64,000 bases of DNA from Eutreptiella sp. 'Long Island Sound 2002' (GCA_964036045.1 OZ038381.1:62496242-62560241); one strand, 5' to 3'. Shown: positions 44,936 to 55,427, numbered from the stretch's first letter. Numbers and translations: made by a program. Notes: generated from the sequence alone by a model not told the origin.

Positions 44936-46007
44936 TCATCTTGTCCATGGTTGGTGCTGACGTACGTATTTCCGATCCCCATAAGTAACTGCGTGCTTCG
45001 GCACTTCCTGTCTAGTCCACATGAGATCCCATAGTTCCATGGTTGTGCGTACAGCGGGCCTACCCCCTTTACTCCAGTTTTTTGCAGAATGGTTTTTCAA
45101 GTTCGGCTGCTGTTGCTCGGGTAAACCCTGCGACATGACTTTGCCCCACCATGGCACCAATCGCACGACAATGGTTTCGGCGAATTGGAGCCAGTTGGGC
45201 TTCCATGGGAGCCAACCTTGTGCATTCCACATAGGAACCATGGCAATGTAGCTGCCTGATCTTAGTGCGGCATCCACCTAGTTTGTTGCACAAGCTGCCT
45301 TGGTGAGCAGCCAGTTCACTTTATCGGTGTTGCCGGATATCTTCTTCTCCCATTCCTCGAAGGCCGCATTGCGGTTTCTCATCTCCTTCAGCAGCAAAGG
45401 CTGCACTAGGCCCCTAGTGAATTCTTTCAATTCCTCCCCAACCTTTTGATCCTCATCCTCTCCGCTGGAGTGGAAATGCTTCATCTTCTTCTTGCCCGCC
45501 AGCCGCTCATCTTCATTGCTTGAACCGTCTTCCGTTCGTGGCATGTCACCCTCGTCATCACTGTCACCATCACCACTCCCTCCATCATCGGCCAGTTTTG
45601 CAGTTCCACCTTTCTTTTGCTTTTCTTTCCCTTTGGTGCTTGTTTCCTCGGTTTCATCTTCCCTACTTCCTTTTCTCCCGGCTGGTGGTGCACATCCCTT
45701 GCCGGATGCCCGCCGGTGTGTTGCCATGCTTTTGCGCAATCTCTGTGGCCGGTGCCTTGGTATGCCGAGGCTCCGCATTTTTGGGTTCCACTCTGGATGA
45801 TGTTACCTCTTCCCCCTCATCCTGCCTGTGAGCTTCGTATTCGTTTTCATCTTCGTTCGCCCTCATGTATGCCGCTAGTTGTTTTTTGTATGTCTCCGCC
45901 GCGGTAGAGCGCGCATTGACCAAAGTCTCAATCTTCGTATCCATATGCGCCTGAATATCCTCTAGCCATGATTGCAACTCCTTGATATTCTCGGCTTCGT
46001 TTGTCAA
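44936..46007 (-). pseudogene. Acidic/coiled-coil remnant, gag-like, with frameshifts
   Basis: Read on the minus strand, the first frame (46007-45663) gives a helical coiled-coil-like segment (NIKELQSWLEDIQAHMDTK) and an acidic-basic tail. After a frameshift the frame ending at 45278 gives KGKEKQKKGGTAKLADDGGS, an acidic Ser-rich stretch, then LVQPLLLKEMRNRNAAFEEW and NWLLTKAA. A third frame (45277-44936) continues with MVPMWNAQGWLPWKPNWLQ. Helical segments with charged low complexity and no enzyme domain fit a retroelement gag region. A host coiled-coil protein is the alternative. No protease, RT or integrase partner was found next to it. Confidence 0.35.
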
Positions 46008-46009
46008 GG

Positions 46010-47640
46010 CATCTTTGATCTTTCAAAGAAACATTTTCAGGCCTTCCACGCCGGTGTCCTTTCAACATCCGTGTGTGGGGTCCGCCCCACCATAGGTCGG
46101 CACCTTTGTCTCCAGGACCCTCAACTACGCCTGCATGGTGTCCTGCTTCTCCTTGAGTTGCTATAGGGCTCTTATCACCTTAGCGTTCTCATACGTTTAC
46201 TGTGCATCGCGCACCATGCACTATTGCCGGGACTGTTCAAGGAGCACCGCACATTGGAGCACACCATCATGTGCCATTCTGGCCACCTGATCCTCCAAAT
46301 TGCCCATCAGCGTTTGCATGCCTTTTGGCAACATCCATTGGCGAGGGTACTGTCGTCCATACGGCATCACCGTATAACATTGTGTGCCTTCACATGCCCA
46401 ACCTCGGGAATGCGCACAATGGGGAGGTTCCCGACTATGGGGTTGGAAATGGCCAGAGGGCAAGCTTACCGGTTTCGACAAGGTACCCATAGGGTACTGC
46501 GCGCGATAGGCAAATGCCCCAAATGGAAACTTTTTTGACCCCCCCCCCCCCCGCTCCATGCACGGCGGCATCTCCCTCCCGCGTGTGCCTCCGCGGGGTA
46601 CGGGGGCCGTCAGCAGTCCGGTAGGCCTTGTGACCGGACAGCCGGGAGTCCTCCGGCCCAATCACGCGGTGCAGGGAAGGATGCGCGCGGTGGGTCTGGC
46701 CGTCCGAGGGAGGCCTTCACCCAACCCAACCCAACCCCCGCTCCATGCACAAAGCGTGCGCCTTTCCAAGGGGGGTGTCCTTCCGCTCCGACCGATCGTC
46801 ATCCCTCGCTACCCAGCCGGCCCCAAAAAAACACGATAGTGTCGTATCGCTACGGGTGGATAGGGATGAATGAGCTCCCCGACTCCTACATCTTGGAGTT
46901 TGTCGATGTGGGGAACTTGTGAAGCAGCCGTTCCTCTGCACTTCCCACGCTAGGATTTTTGACGTTCCACCAAATGTCTTAAGTTGTTTTGCGGCAAGAG
47001 ACGGCAGGACCTTCCCGCTAGATCGGCTTTAAACCTTGGGTGATTTTTGGGGGGTCACGGAGAAATGAAGTCATTCTATCTACCCAAGGGACTTTGTTGG
47101 ACTATTCGCGATCGTATTTTATGGCGGAGAGGGCACATTTCATGTGGATGCGGTACAAGCACGAGCTCATGATGGTGAAGCATCATTTTGAGCGGTTCAA
47201 GGAGGAGCCAATGGGGGTGACGGAACAGGACCTCAATCAGGCGTGGGAGGGGATGGACAAGCTCAAGGGATCACAAGGCCAAAGGCAAAGGGGATGGCAA
47301 CGGTGGCAGAGCACCCGAAAGCAAGCGAGGCGGTCTAAAGAAGGCGGGGATGGTAGTCCGCAAGGAAAGGGAGAAACTCCATAGAAAATATGCTCTAACA
47401 CCAGAGAAGTTGAATCATTTCTACCACCTGTGTGGAAAGGCGGTGGCGCCTAGAATTGGCTCTTTGAGGACCGGGAGGGGCTGATGGCGTGCGAATTCAA
47501 ATGGGTTGTGCCGCAATGCGCACGTAGACCGGCTTAAGAGGCCGTGCTGAGATGCATATTCACCGCAGCACGTAGTGTGGCCCATCTACTCCTTCAATAT
47601 TCGACGCGGACCCGCACAAGTTTGGGCTTCTCCTGATGAA
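46010..47640. other. No certain gene
   Basis: A 14-base C run lies at 46539-46552 and an (ACCCA)3-type tract near 46720. A plus-strand frame at 47040-47384 (114 codons, with FMAERAHFMWMRYKHELMM and a basic tail) is protein-like but has no recognised domain. It might be the upstream part of the transposase tail found from 48.5 kb, although a minisatellite separates them. Confidence 0.35.
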
Positions 47641-48440
47641 TTCGCAATGGAAAGAACTGGTTCGTATGGTCTTTGATTTTGGAGATAGCAATTTTAGTAT
47701 GCCTCGAAAGCAATGAATAGCACAACCCAATGAAGTTGGGATCGACGGTGTGGTTTTGTATGGTCTTGGTGGGTACACATAGCACTATCAAAGTGCTTCG
47801 AAAGCGTTGGAAGCAACAAGCCAATAAATGGGCCCTTGAATCTACGGCTTTTCTGGACATGTGGGGGCTACATGTCACTGGTTGAATTCTTGGAATGCAC
47901 TAGCTTCCACAACATGATTAGTTGCAATTCAAAGCACCATTTTCTATTGCCTTGCTGGGTCAAAATACCATGGTTTGAATGCCCAGACGACATTGGATTC
48001 CACAATGTACACAATTCCACAATTTCGTTAATGAAGTTTCGTTTGAAAGTGCAGGCCTATATGGCCGTGCTGGCCTTACACAGCAGTGTTTGGATGCCCA
48101 CAAAGTAATCAAATCTACGGCCCAATGCATTACTGGTTTAAAATATAGCTTTGCATCGCCTTGGTGGGCCTAGATAGCAGTTTTTGAATGCTTGAACACG
48201 AGTGGAATACACCACACAAAAGAGGAGGTGTAACTCCGCCTTGGAGCGGCAAGGACCAGCAGACGAGTGTATCTTAGAGAATGGAGAGCAGCAGCAGAGG
48301 CGGGTATCTTGTAAGTGAACCATTGATGAAGGCTCCATTGGTCGGTGCAGAGGAGAATTTGTTAAAAGCACCATGATCCCCTATGCATGCAAAGGCGAAG
48401 GTCTTAGTGCTATGTAGGCCATGTAAGGCCGTTCAAAGCC
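47640..48440 (+). repeat. Strongly diverged minisatellite of roughly 100 bp
   Basis: Recurring blocks of the type TTTGYATBGYCTTGGTGGGY, then ACATAGCACT, then GTGCTTGGAA, at about 47690, 47755, 47930, 48060 and 48150, each with an AATCTACGGCTT-like spacer. Divergence is high and boundaries are approximate. Confidence 0.45.
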
Positions 48441-48485
48441 ATATTTTCGATCACAAGTTCGTTGGGTTGTACCAGAGAAATGTGA

Positions 48486-49144
48486 AGGGAAAGGTTGGGT
48501 TGGAGTGTCCCGCGGTTGTGCAATTTATGCGCACCCGGCGGTGGGAGGCACTCATTACGGTATGCCTTGAGGAAGGGGGGAATCAACAACAAGCGGGTGG
48601 GCGGCAGACTATGGGGTGATGTTTGTAGGGAGTGGTGGGACAACTTTGCCAAGATGTGTGTGTGTGTACGCCTGGCAAACCGGATGGCTGTCCGGGGGGG
48701 ATGTAGGAAGGCTTTGTGAATGTAGCATACAAATGGGCAATCCCCACTTAGTGTGACAGTGGCCTAAGCTGCTGTGGTCACATGAGTGGATTGACCACAT
48801 GTATTTCTTGACCCACAAATGGAGAATCGTCTCCAAATTTTCAGGCTTTGCCATGGAAGGCAGCCACCGTAGGCTAAAGCGCATGCTGCGCAATAGCGGG
48901 AGCCTAAGCCTTCTGCGTGGCCGCCTAGGTGTGTAGGTTGTCGTTGACAACCACACCATAGATGGCAGCCTCCGTCAAGAGGGGTGGGATGTTACCAGGA
49001 GGTCCATGCGTGGACAAGGGCCCGTGATAGTACAACATTGGGTGCGGCGTGCCTGCAAGAGGGCACATACTGACCTCAACTATGTACAAGTCCTCTCACG
49101 GCGTTTCGAACGCCGCCGCAAGCAGCGGGCCTAGGAGATGCGGA
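48486..49144 (+). pseudogene. C-terminal part of a DDE-like transposase
   Basis: From the ATG at 48799 one frame reads MYFLTHKWRIVSKFSGFAME, where the Glu at 48856 is placed like the third acidic residue of DDE enzymes. GSHRRLKRMLRNSG follows, then LSLLRGRLGV, an in-frame TAG at 48934, and VVVDNHTID, QEGWDVTRRSMRGQG. The upstream part (48490-48620) gives FMRTRRWEALITVCLEEG in a different frame. Internal stops make it inactive. A shortened copy of the same sequence lies at 6478-6734, lacking about 385 bases including the Glu motif. It runs directly into repeat A copy 3, so repeat A is probably the 3' part of this element. The DDE reading is inferred from motif context only. Confidence 0.4.
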
Positions 49145-49555
49145 CATGGCACCATGGGTTGTGGTGGCTCTACGTACTTGAGTTGGTGCACGCCACACGG
49201 TGGAGGTTCGCGCATACGCGAAAAACGAATGCCAAAATCGCGCGATACTCGCGCGAATTTTGATGTATATTCTTGTTCGCATTGCCGCCGCGAACACAGG
49301 GAAAACCTGCGGTAGGGTTAGGGCATTTTGTGGGGCACCGCGGCACCGTGCTTTGTGAAAAGGGGGCCGTTTCTTTTAATGGGCACCCGGATTTTGTTTT
49401 TTTAAGAATTCTGAGAAATATTGCTACCATCCCAACTCCGTGAAATCAGTTGTTCCCGGTCAGAATCGTTCATTTGTGCACCCATATTCGCGCGATTTTC
49501 GCTCCCCATTCAAAAGTTCCTCTACCGGCCGTTCGCAAAGGGTACAATCGCTTGC
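49145..49555 (+). repeat. Repeat A, copy 3 (partial)
   Basis: Matches 6734-7142 from CCATGGGTTGTGGTGGCTCT to CGTTCGCAAAGGGTACAA, then diverges abruptly. It lacks the downstream 560 bases that copies 1 and 2 carry. Confidence 0.85.
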
Positions 49556-49689
49556 CGCCCCAAGCCGAAGCCCAAGACCCACGCGGCTCTCGCAGCCGGG
49601 ACGCCTTCACCAAGGCCCCGGGGGCAATCCGCCCCACCCTCGACACCCAAGGCATGGTATGCTGCGTGCGTTCTGGCGTTGCTCTAGGG

Positions 49690-49790
49690 TAGTGTTCTAG
49701 TGTTGATCTAGCCAAACCGCCGCCGCCGTCGCTAGAAGGTTGCTAGAACGGTAGCCTAGAAAGTCGCTAGAACACACCTGCCGCTTGTTT
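49690..49790. repeat. Cluster of CTAGAACG/CTAGAAGG motifs
   Basis: GCTAGAAGG, GCTAGAACG, CCTAGAAAG and GCTAGAACAC occur within 60 bases, with TTCTAGTG just upstream. The same motif family recurs at 50996-51073 and 51221-51300, on the far side of the G-rich block. Confidence 0.7.
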
Positions 49791-49824
49791 ATGTTCTCAC
49801 AGGTCGTCATCCTACAGCTGTGCG

Positions 49825-50690
49825 GTGCGGACCCCCGCGGGGTGCGGGTGGAGTGGTGTGATGGGGGAGGGGAGGACACACCTCCTAGAGGTCACCGAGT
49901 TGCCCCCGATGTTCGGGAGTGACCCCACCACGTGCCTCCCGGTGCTGTACGGGTTCGGTAGATGCCGGGCAGGAAGGGCTGGGGGGGGGGTTGTTGATGG
50001 ACCCACAGCGCAGGGGTTGGGTGAGGGTGGGGGAGGAGGGGGGGTGGGGGGGCAGCAGCAGTAGCAGGCGGGGCAGCAGCAGCAGCAGTAGCAGTAGCAG
50101 CATCATCAGCACCAGCAGCGGGGCGAGGACAACCCCCCCCCCAAGGCCCTCAACCCCACCCCCAAGGCCCCCCAAAAGTCGAAGAAGCCCCGCCACTTCG
50201 AGAGTAGCGAGGAAGAACCCCCCCCCCCCGCATCCCACCCCAAGGTGAAGCCCAAGGCCAAGGCCAAGCCCCCCCTCCCAAGACCCTAGCCCCCCCTTGG
50301 AGAATAGGTGCCGGGACCCCTATGGGAATGTGCCGGGTGTGGGGGACATCCGGTATGTCCCTCGGGCGGAGGGGGGCAACGGGGGGACCGTCAGCCAAGT
50401 GACGGTGTTGGGGGATTGGGATGAGGAGCTGGACCCGGGGGATTGGTGGGTGGTGTCGAAGGGATCCACTGGGGAGGGGGGGGAGAAGGGGAAGAGGGGA
50501 AACAAGAGGAAGAGGGAGAAAGAGGGGGGCACCTTCCGGGTGCCTGGGCAACTCCTCTTCCGCACCCGGGAGGCGGCACAGGCCCACCTCCGGGGGCCCT
50601 TGGAGGGGGGGACGACGGGGACGATGGGGATGACGAGGGGGGCAGGGGTGACGACAATGGGGAGGGTGTAAAATTGTCGTAAGCGGCCAA
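49825..50690 (+). other. G-rich low-complexity block with possible coding frames
   Basis: A CAG/CAT microsatellite (about 50053-50117) is followed by a basic, acidic-patched peptide (KKPRHFESSEEEPPPP, then KVKPKAKAKPPLP). Another frame (50297-50671) gives ELDPGDWWVVSKGS and a Lys/Arg/Gly-rich stretch. Competing frames on both strands are equally open because the DNA is stop-poor. Basic low-complexity content is compatible with a gag-like protein, but no domain decides it. Confidence 0.3.
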
Positions 50691-50995
50691 ATGTTTTTTA
50701 CAATTGCGTGGTTAACAGAGGGGGGCGACAAGGGCGGTGAGGAGGGGGGTGACAAGGGGGCGGAAAAGGAAGGGGACACGGGGGATGAGAAGGGGGGTGC
50801 CGGGAGCAAGGATGCGCCCCGGCAACGGCCCGCCAAGTGATCTTCCAAGTGACCTATGGGGTGGGGTAGGGGGGAGGCTAACCGGGCTAACCAGGGGATT
50901 GGGGGGGGGGGGGGCGCCGCTCCGTGAGTCGGGTCGAGCATCGCGACCGTCTGATTGGCCACAGGCAACTTCTCTTTGAGGAGCATTAATATATA

Positions 50996-51073
50996 TCGTT
51001 CTAGCGTTCTTGCGACGTTCTAGCGAGGTCAATGAGCGCTCGCTAGAGCGTGGCTAGAACGGCGCTAGAACGA
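50996..51073. repeat. 11-bp inverted repeat TCGTTCTAGCG/CGCTAGAACGA
   Basis: TCGTTCTAGCG at 50996-51006 and its exact reverse complement at 51063-51073 enclose a 56-base loop that holds further GTTCTAGCG and GGCTAGAACG copies. A related pair, CGTTCTAG (51222-51229) and CTAGAACG (51249-51256), follows downstream. Confidence 0.8.
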
Positions 51074-51325
51074 AAAAAAATTTCACTCCAAATTTAGGTG
51101 AAAACAATGAAATTATGAAAAACAAACCATGGGCCCCCGAGTACGGATAGGGGGGTCCAGGTTGCAACCCTCAAAGTACCCACCACCTACCCCCACGCGG
51201 AGGGTAACCCCCCCTTTTTTCCGTTCTAGCCCTCTAGCGCCATCAACGCTAGAACGAAATTGGATCTTCTAGCGTGCACCTATGGTGCATCCTCTAGCGC
51301 CCACGGGGCCGTTCGTGGACTTTTT

Positions 51326-51577
51326 GGCAGCTACTAGGCTGCACATGGCGACGCTGCCGCCACTCTCGGGACACCTGGGGCTGGAAAGGACGCATCCCCC
51401 AGCACCTTCAGTGCCGCTCTTGCACTCTTAGGCAGCCACCAAGTTGCACATGGTGCCGCTGGTGGCGCTCTTGGGGCACCTAGGGCTGGAGGGGACACAT
51501 CCCCCGGCACACAGAGTGCCGCTCCTGCGCTGTTTGGCAAGCACTAGGCTGCATATGGCGCCACTGGTGGCGCTCTG
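51326..51577. repeat. 105-bp tandem repeat, 2.4 units
   Basis: Units begin at 51326, 51431 and 51536, each with GGCAGCYACYAGGYTGCACA or a close variant, and the spacing is exactly 105 bases. Because 105 is 35 codons, a minus-strand frame (51540-51334) repeats a 35-residue Ala/Pro-rich peptide without a stop. This may be coincidence or a decayed repeat protein. Confidence 0.85.
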
Positions 51578-51599
51578 AAGGGCTGTACAGGGGGTGACG

Positions 51600-52590
51600 G
51601 AGCCTAGGGCCGTGGGGCAGCTGCCGCTTGACGACCCCCTCGGCTTTTGGGGGATGCACAAGGCACGCAGGAGCGGATGCGCACGCGACACCAAGCACAG
51701 CACACAATGCAATCAGCGCACAGGGACCGGGGGTGGTATGCAGGGCGTCCACAGGGCAGCCAAAGGGGGCCTAGCAAGTCAAGGCATTGCAAGGCTCGGG
51801 ACAGACTTCAAGAGGAGATCGGGAGGGTCTCATGGGGCTGTCGAGGGAGCGATGGCGGGGGGGATCCTGCAGCAAACCCCCATTGACGGGTGCGCCCTCC
51901 GGGGCGCTGGGTACCTCACCCCGTAGGTCCCAGGCACCGCCTCGGCGGATGCACGGTAGGGCGAGCTCGGAGGTGACTTAGTCATGACCGGCTCGTCCTT
52001 CCAGTGTGCAGCACTCCCTAGGCGGGGGGCACCCACGGGTGGGTGGGCGCTTGAACAGAGAATCAGCCCAGCGGCCCCTCGATCTTTGTGCATAGCGTCC
52101 AAGACAGTAATCGTGCAAACCCTCTCATCATCAACCTACGGCCTCCCCTACTAATGCCATTGTTTTGTGGGACTGAGCACCCCACATGGTAGTGATTTGA
52201 AATGCGAAATGGACGAAACACTACCTTGCGAGCTTGGGCACCCCGTGAGGTACATGCCTCTTTGGTGTGACGGCAGTGCCAAAGAGGGCATATTTATCCT
52301 CTCATCATCAATCCACGGCCTTGCTCGGCAGGCAGTATCAGCGGCTACAACCACCATTGCATTGGTGAGGAGGTAGAGTGGAGGCCTCCGTTGTTGTATG
52401 GTTAACCCTTAGGCTACCGTGTTCCTGCCAGTCTGATAATTCTTGGAAAAAAAGAAAGACAACACGTGGCATTGAGCGCGTGGTGCGGTGCGCGGTGCGG
52501 TAATATCCCTCTAAAAAGTATAATGATGACTCACCACCTGCACCGCAAAGCAGCCTGGAAGAATTATTTTCGGAGAAAAAAATCCCGTGA
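51600..52590. other. No gene recognised
   Basis: Frames up to 110 codons overlap on both strands without a domain. CTCTCATCATCAAYC followed by ACGGCCT occurs twice (about 52120 and 52298), so a short diverged duplication is present. Confidence 0.4.
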
Positions 52591-52597
52591 TGATACA

Positions 52598-52672
52598 TGC
52601 CTCAAAATGTTCAGAGCATCATGCGGATCATTTTGAGCCAAATATGTTGGGATACGCCAGGCCCCCCCAACT
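52598..52672 (+). repeat. Direct copy 1 of a sequence shared with 53347-53420
   Basis: TCAAAATGWTCAG, then GATCATTTTGAGCCA and TATGTTGGG followed by a C-rich run, are shared in the same order with 53347-53420. The shared block precedes G/C-rich sequence in both places. Confidence 0.7.
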
Positions 52673-52695
52673 GCCCCCGCATCCCCGTGAGCCCG

Positions 52696-53070
52696 TCAAG
52701 GGTCCTCAGCTCGGCTTGCCAGAAGGGGGTTGGGGGGTTTGGGAAATTTTACGTCCGTGACCCCCGTGGGCGCAAGCCAATTATCTCCCACCCATGTAAA
52801 CTTGGACTGCATTGGCCCGACAATTGCAATGCTTTCTGTGCAGTTTCGTGAAATACGCGTTTGGGCTTCATCAGCAACCTCATGGAAAATCTGGAACGCA
52901 GATGTTGTTTCCTTGCCGACGTGTGCAGATGTTGTTCCTTCGCTGACGTGTGCGAGTCGGAAACAGTGCCCCGGCTGTGTCCTTTGAGACGACCGGTCAT
53001 TCCGCTGTACTTGGCATCCTTGTAAGCCTCCGATAAAACGAGGGCTAGATAATGAAGCGCATGAAGCGCA
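52696..53070 (-). CDS. Protein-like minus-strand frame, hypothetical
   Basis: The central and C-terminal part of a 198-codon minus-strand frame gives GHCFRLAHVSEGTTSAHVGK, where AHV-GTTSA/ETTSA is a short internal repeat. IFHEVADEAQTRISRN and MQSKFTWVGDNWLAPTG follow. Composition is protein-like and distinct from the G-rich DNA beyond 53150 that the same frame runs into. No domain is recognised. The block is flanked by the repeated G-rich sequences described separately and may be cargo of that repeat. Confidence 0.3.
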   Translation of the reverse strand, partial: CASCASLSSPRFIGGLQGCQVQRNDRSSQRTQPGHCFRLAHVSEGTTSAHVGKETTSAFQIFHEVADEAQTRISRNCTESIAIVGPMQSKFTWVGDNWLAPTGVTDVKFPKPPNPLLASRAEDP

Positions 53071-53146
53071 ATGGATGTGCGTACCAAGCGTACAAAATGC
53101 CGCTTGTGCAAGACGGTGTTCTCCAGTTCTGGTGAAGCCAGGGCGG

Positions 53147-53560
53147 CCCGAAAATTGCTTTGCGGGGGGGGGGGGGGGGGATGGCATGGACGCCCGGCGA
53201 AGGAGGGGGGGGGGCGTTCCAGAAATGGGCTTCTGTGCCGGGCCCTTTGTTTTGTGTAAGGACGGATGTTGCCGCCAAAGGCGCCGGAACACAAATTTTG
53301 GCCCGGAAAATTTCTTTTCACGAAAAAATGTTCCCCCACATATGTGTAGTCAAAATGATCAGCGCGACGTGGGGATCATTTTGAGCCATGTATGTTGGGG
53401 TCGGACCCCCCCCCCCCCCCGGCACGGCAGGTAGGGCAGCCCCAGCCCACACACCCCTCCCGGCACGGCGACCAAGGAGGGGAAGGGGGGGGTTGGTGAA
53501 ATGGTCTTCCGTGCCATCCCCCCCCTGCAAAGCAATTTTCTTCCCGCCCAGGCATAATTG
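53147..53560. repeat. Inverted repeat of a G-rich sequence
   Basis: GAAAATTGCTTTGC followed by a 17-base G run and ATGGCATGG (about 53150-53190) reappears as its reverse complement at about 53508-53545, where a shorter C run precedes TGCAAAGCAATTTTC. The spacer of about 320 bases contains direct copy 2 of the 52.6-kb sequence and a 15-base C run at 53406-53420. Confidence 0.75.
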
Positions 53561-54044
53561 TTTCCGATGCCATCAAACACTGCCTCAAATTTGTGCAAAC
53601 AGTAAACTGGACAATGGTGATCCTTCCCCCTATATCCAGCGACCTGTGGCATGGGAACAACTCTTGTACGCCTTCGTTTTGTTTCATGGCACTGACTCCA
53701 CAATGCGTGCATTGTGTTCCCACAGAACCTGCGGCAACTAGACAATTCATCCCTCTCACAACCAGATAGGTATGAAAGCGTAACTGCATTTGTGCCTGTC
53801 ATTGTTTCGCCGCCTCAAAAATAGATTGGTCCCTTCTTGTGCACTCTCAGCTCGTCCAGTGCATCAGATGCCCAGATATGACGCTCTGCAACACACCACA
53901 ACCTCCACAGCCCTCCACACTCCGCACCGTGCAGCCCAGGCGGAATGAATAGCTATACATGAACCCTGCCATCTGGTTTTCCGAAACAAACACACCATTG
54001 ATCTTCACCATACATCCCCACCTTGAAAAAGCAGAGAGAAGGCG

Positions 54045-55030
54045 TTGAAATTTGTGGCCCTGGGAAGTTTATTTGCGGGGAGCTTGCAGGCATGGGACGA
54101 CGTGTGCAGGCCCTCGTCATCTGATTTCAGGCTGCAAGGTGTGCAGAAGCACGATGTCATTTCCATGTCCAGCCTGAACAACCTGGAGACTGTGCCGTTG
54201 GAAGATTTGGTATGTCGGCTGTGGGAGTGTGTGGGGAATGGGCGGCTGCAGAACGTGGAATTGTTGAGCTGTACCCGCATTTGGCATGCTCTGGTCACAT
54301 TGTGGGGGATGCTGCACACATGGGTGTGTGCTGATTGGCAGCTGGTGCTCAAGAGAAGAGTCTCAACTCATAAAGCACCTGAGAATGTATGTACTTATTT
54401 TGGGGAGCCCCTCATCCAACTCAACGTGAGGCCTGTTCCTTAGGTTGAGGTGGGAGTGTACACCGTCAGCCGTCTTGAGTACACACCATTGTTCGATGAT
54501 ACGAAGAGCCAACAAGGGGAGCAGATGCAAAAGTTGACTGGACTTGTTTTTCAATATTCTTCAAAGAAAAATCCGTTTACAGGAGAAAGAGCCCTTTTCT
54601 TGGTGCATGACGTTTCTCGGCCTGCTGTCGACCCAATGAGGTGCAGCAGTCATGAGTCTGCCTTCGTTTGGTTGCTGCTTTTCACCTGGTGGCCTTTGGT
54701 GCTTCGTCAAGGCAGGGTATGACAAATCAGCATTGGAGGCCTCAAGTTACCCCGTTTGCGGACTGGATGGGTCCCGTGCACCACTGCGTTTTGTGTCCCA
54801 TGTTGCAGCCCGTTATCGATGATGATCAATTAGAAGATCTGTTTAGATTTGCCACCAGGGGTCGTGATCAGAGTCAGGTGTGCGATCTGACTGCCCCAAT
54901 GCGTGTGGCACAATGTGCTTGCCATCTTACCTTCCTTGTGGTTTTTGGTGAGTGCAGGACCGTCATTAAGTGCACAGCTGCAGATGACAAACTTTCATAC
55001 ACCATTCTCTCCAATTCTCCAGTTGAATGA
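54045..55030 (+). CDS. Spliced gene candidate, unknown function
   Basis: Exon-like frame 1 (54045-54386) gives LQAWDDVCRPSSSDFRLQGV, VPLEDLVCRLWECVGNGRLQ and HALVTLWGMLHTWVCADWQL, then ends at a GTATGT donor. Frame 2 resumes in phase at 54444 with VEVGVYTVSRLEYTPLFDDT and continues to about 54650 (KNPFTGERALFLVHDVSRPA). Frame 3 (about 54717-55030) gives NQHWRPQVTPFADWMGPVHH and PVIDDDQLEDLFRFATRGRD. It contains further GT-AG candidates (acceptors GTCAAGGCAG and ATGTTGCAG). No domain is recognised. The start is uncertain: 54045 follows an AAAAAGCAGAG acceptor-like site. It may be a host gene or element cargo. It is one of the few places where splicing signals and frame agree. Confidence 0.4.
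54387..54443 (+). other. 57-bp GT-AG intron candidate
   Basis: Begins GTATGT, contains CTCAAC about 25 bases before the end and finishes CCTTAG. Removing it joins two protein-like frames in phase 0 and removes the only stop between them. Confidence 0.55.
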
Positions 55031-55252
55031 CAAAATCAGGAGACGCAGTCATCTCACAGGGCAGCGGCACAGGTTTTAGCGATTACATATCCAATCACAC
55101 CGTCAAAAGCCATCCGTGATCAGGAGGGATCAGGTTTTTTTGTGGTTGGGGACAATCTTTAAGGACGGCCCCTGACAACCTTTTGTTAGTAGCCGGTCCA
55201 AGGGTAAGCTGTGCGTTGTCGATGGCTGCTTTGAAACAGCTTTTTTTTTTCA

Positions 55253-55377
55253 GTTTTCAACATGCGTTGCACCAAGGCAGATGGCAAGAAATGTGAGAAG
55301 ATTGTGAAGCATGTGGCTGCAGGGCTGAGCAGAACTGGAAGTCAAGGAAATCAGGGCCATGTATCCATGTCAATCTG
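55253..55377 (+). CDS. Small exon-like frame
   Basis: An 11-base T run ending in CAG at 55252 looks like a strong splice acceptor. It is followed within ten bases by an ATG (55261) and a 38-codon frame rich in Lys and Cys (MRCTKADGKKCEKIVKH). The frame ends at TGA 55375-55377. It could be the last exon of the gene at 54.0-55.0 kb. Too short for a family call. Confidence 0.3.
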
Positions 55378-55427
55378 AACCCTTGATTTTCCAGGCCCTC
55401 TTTGATTCTGAAGAGGAGGCCTAACAG

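Noticed and set aside
46718-46740. CCCAACCCAACCCAACCC as possible telomere repeat
   Set aside because: Only three to four units, a non-standard unit, and an internal position in C-rich DNA.
49690-51300. TTCTAGAA-like motifs as heat-shock promoter elements
   Set aside because: The motifs are CTAGAACG and its complement without the alternating GAA/TTC triplet pattern, and no gene start lies next to them.
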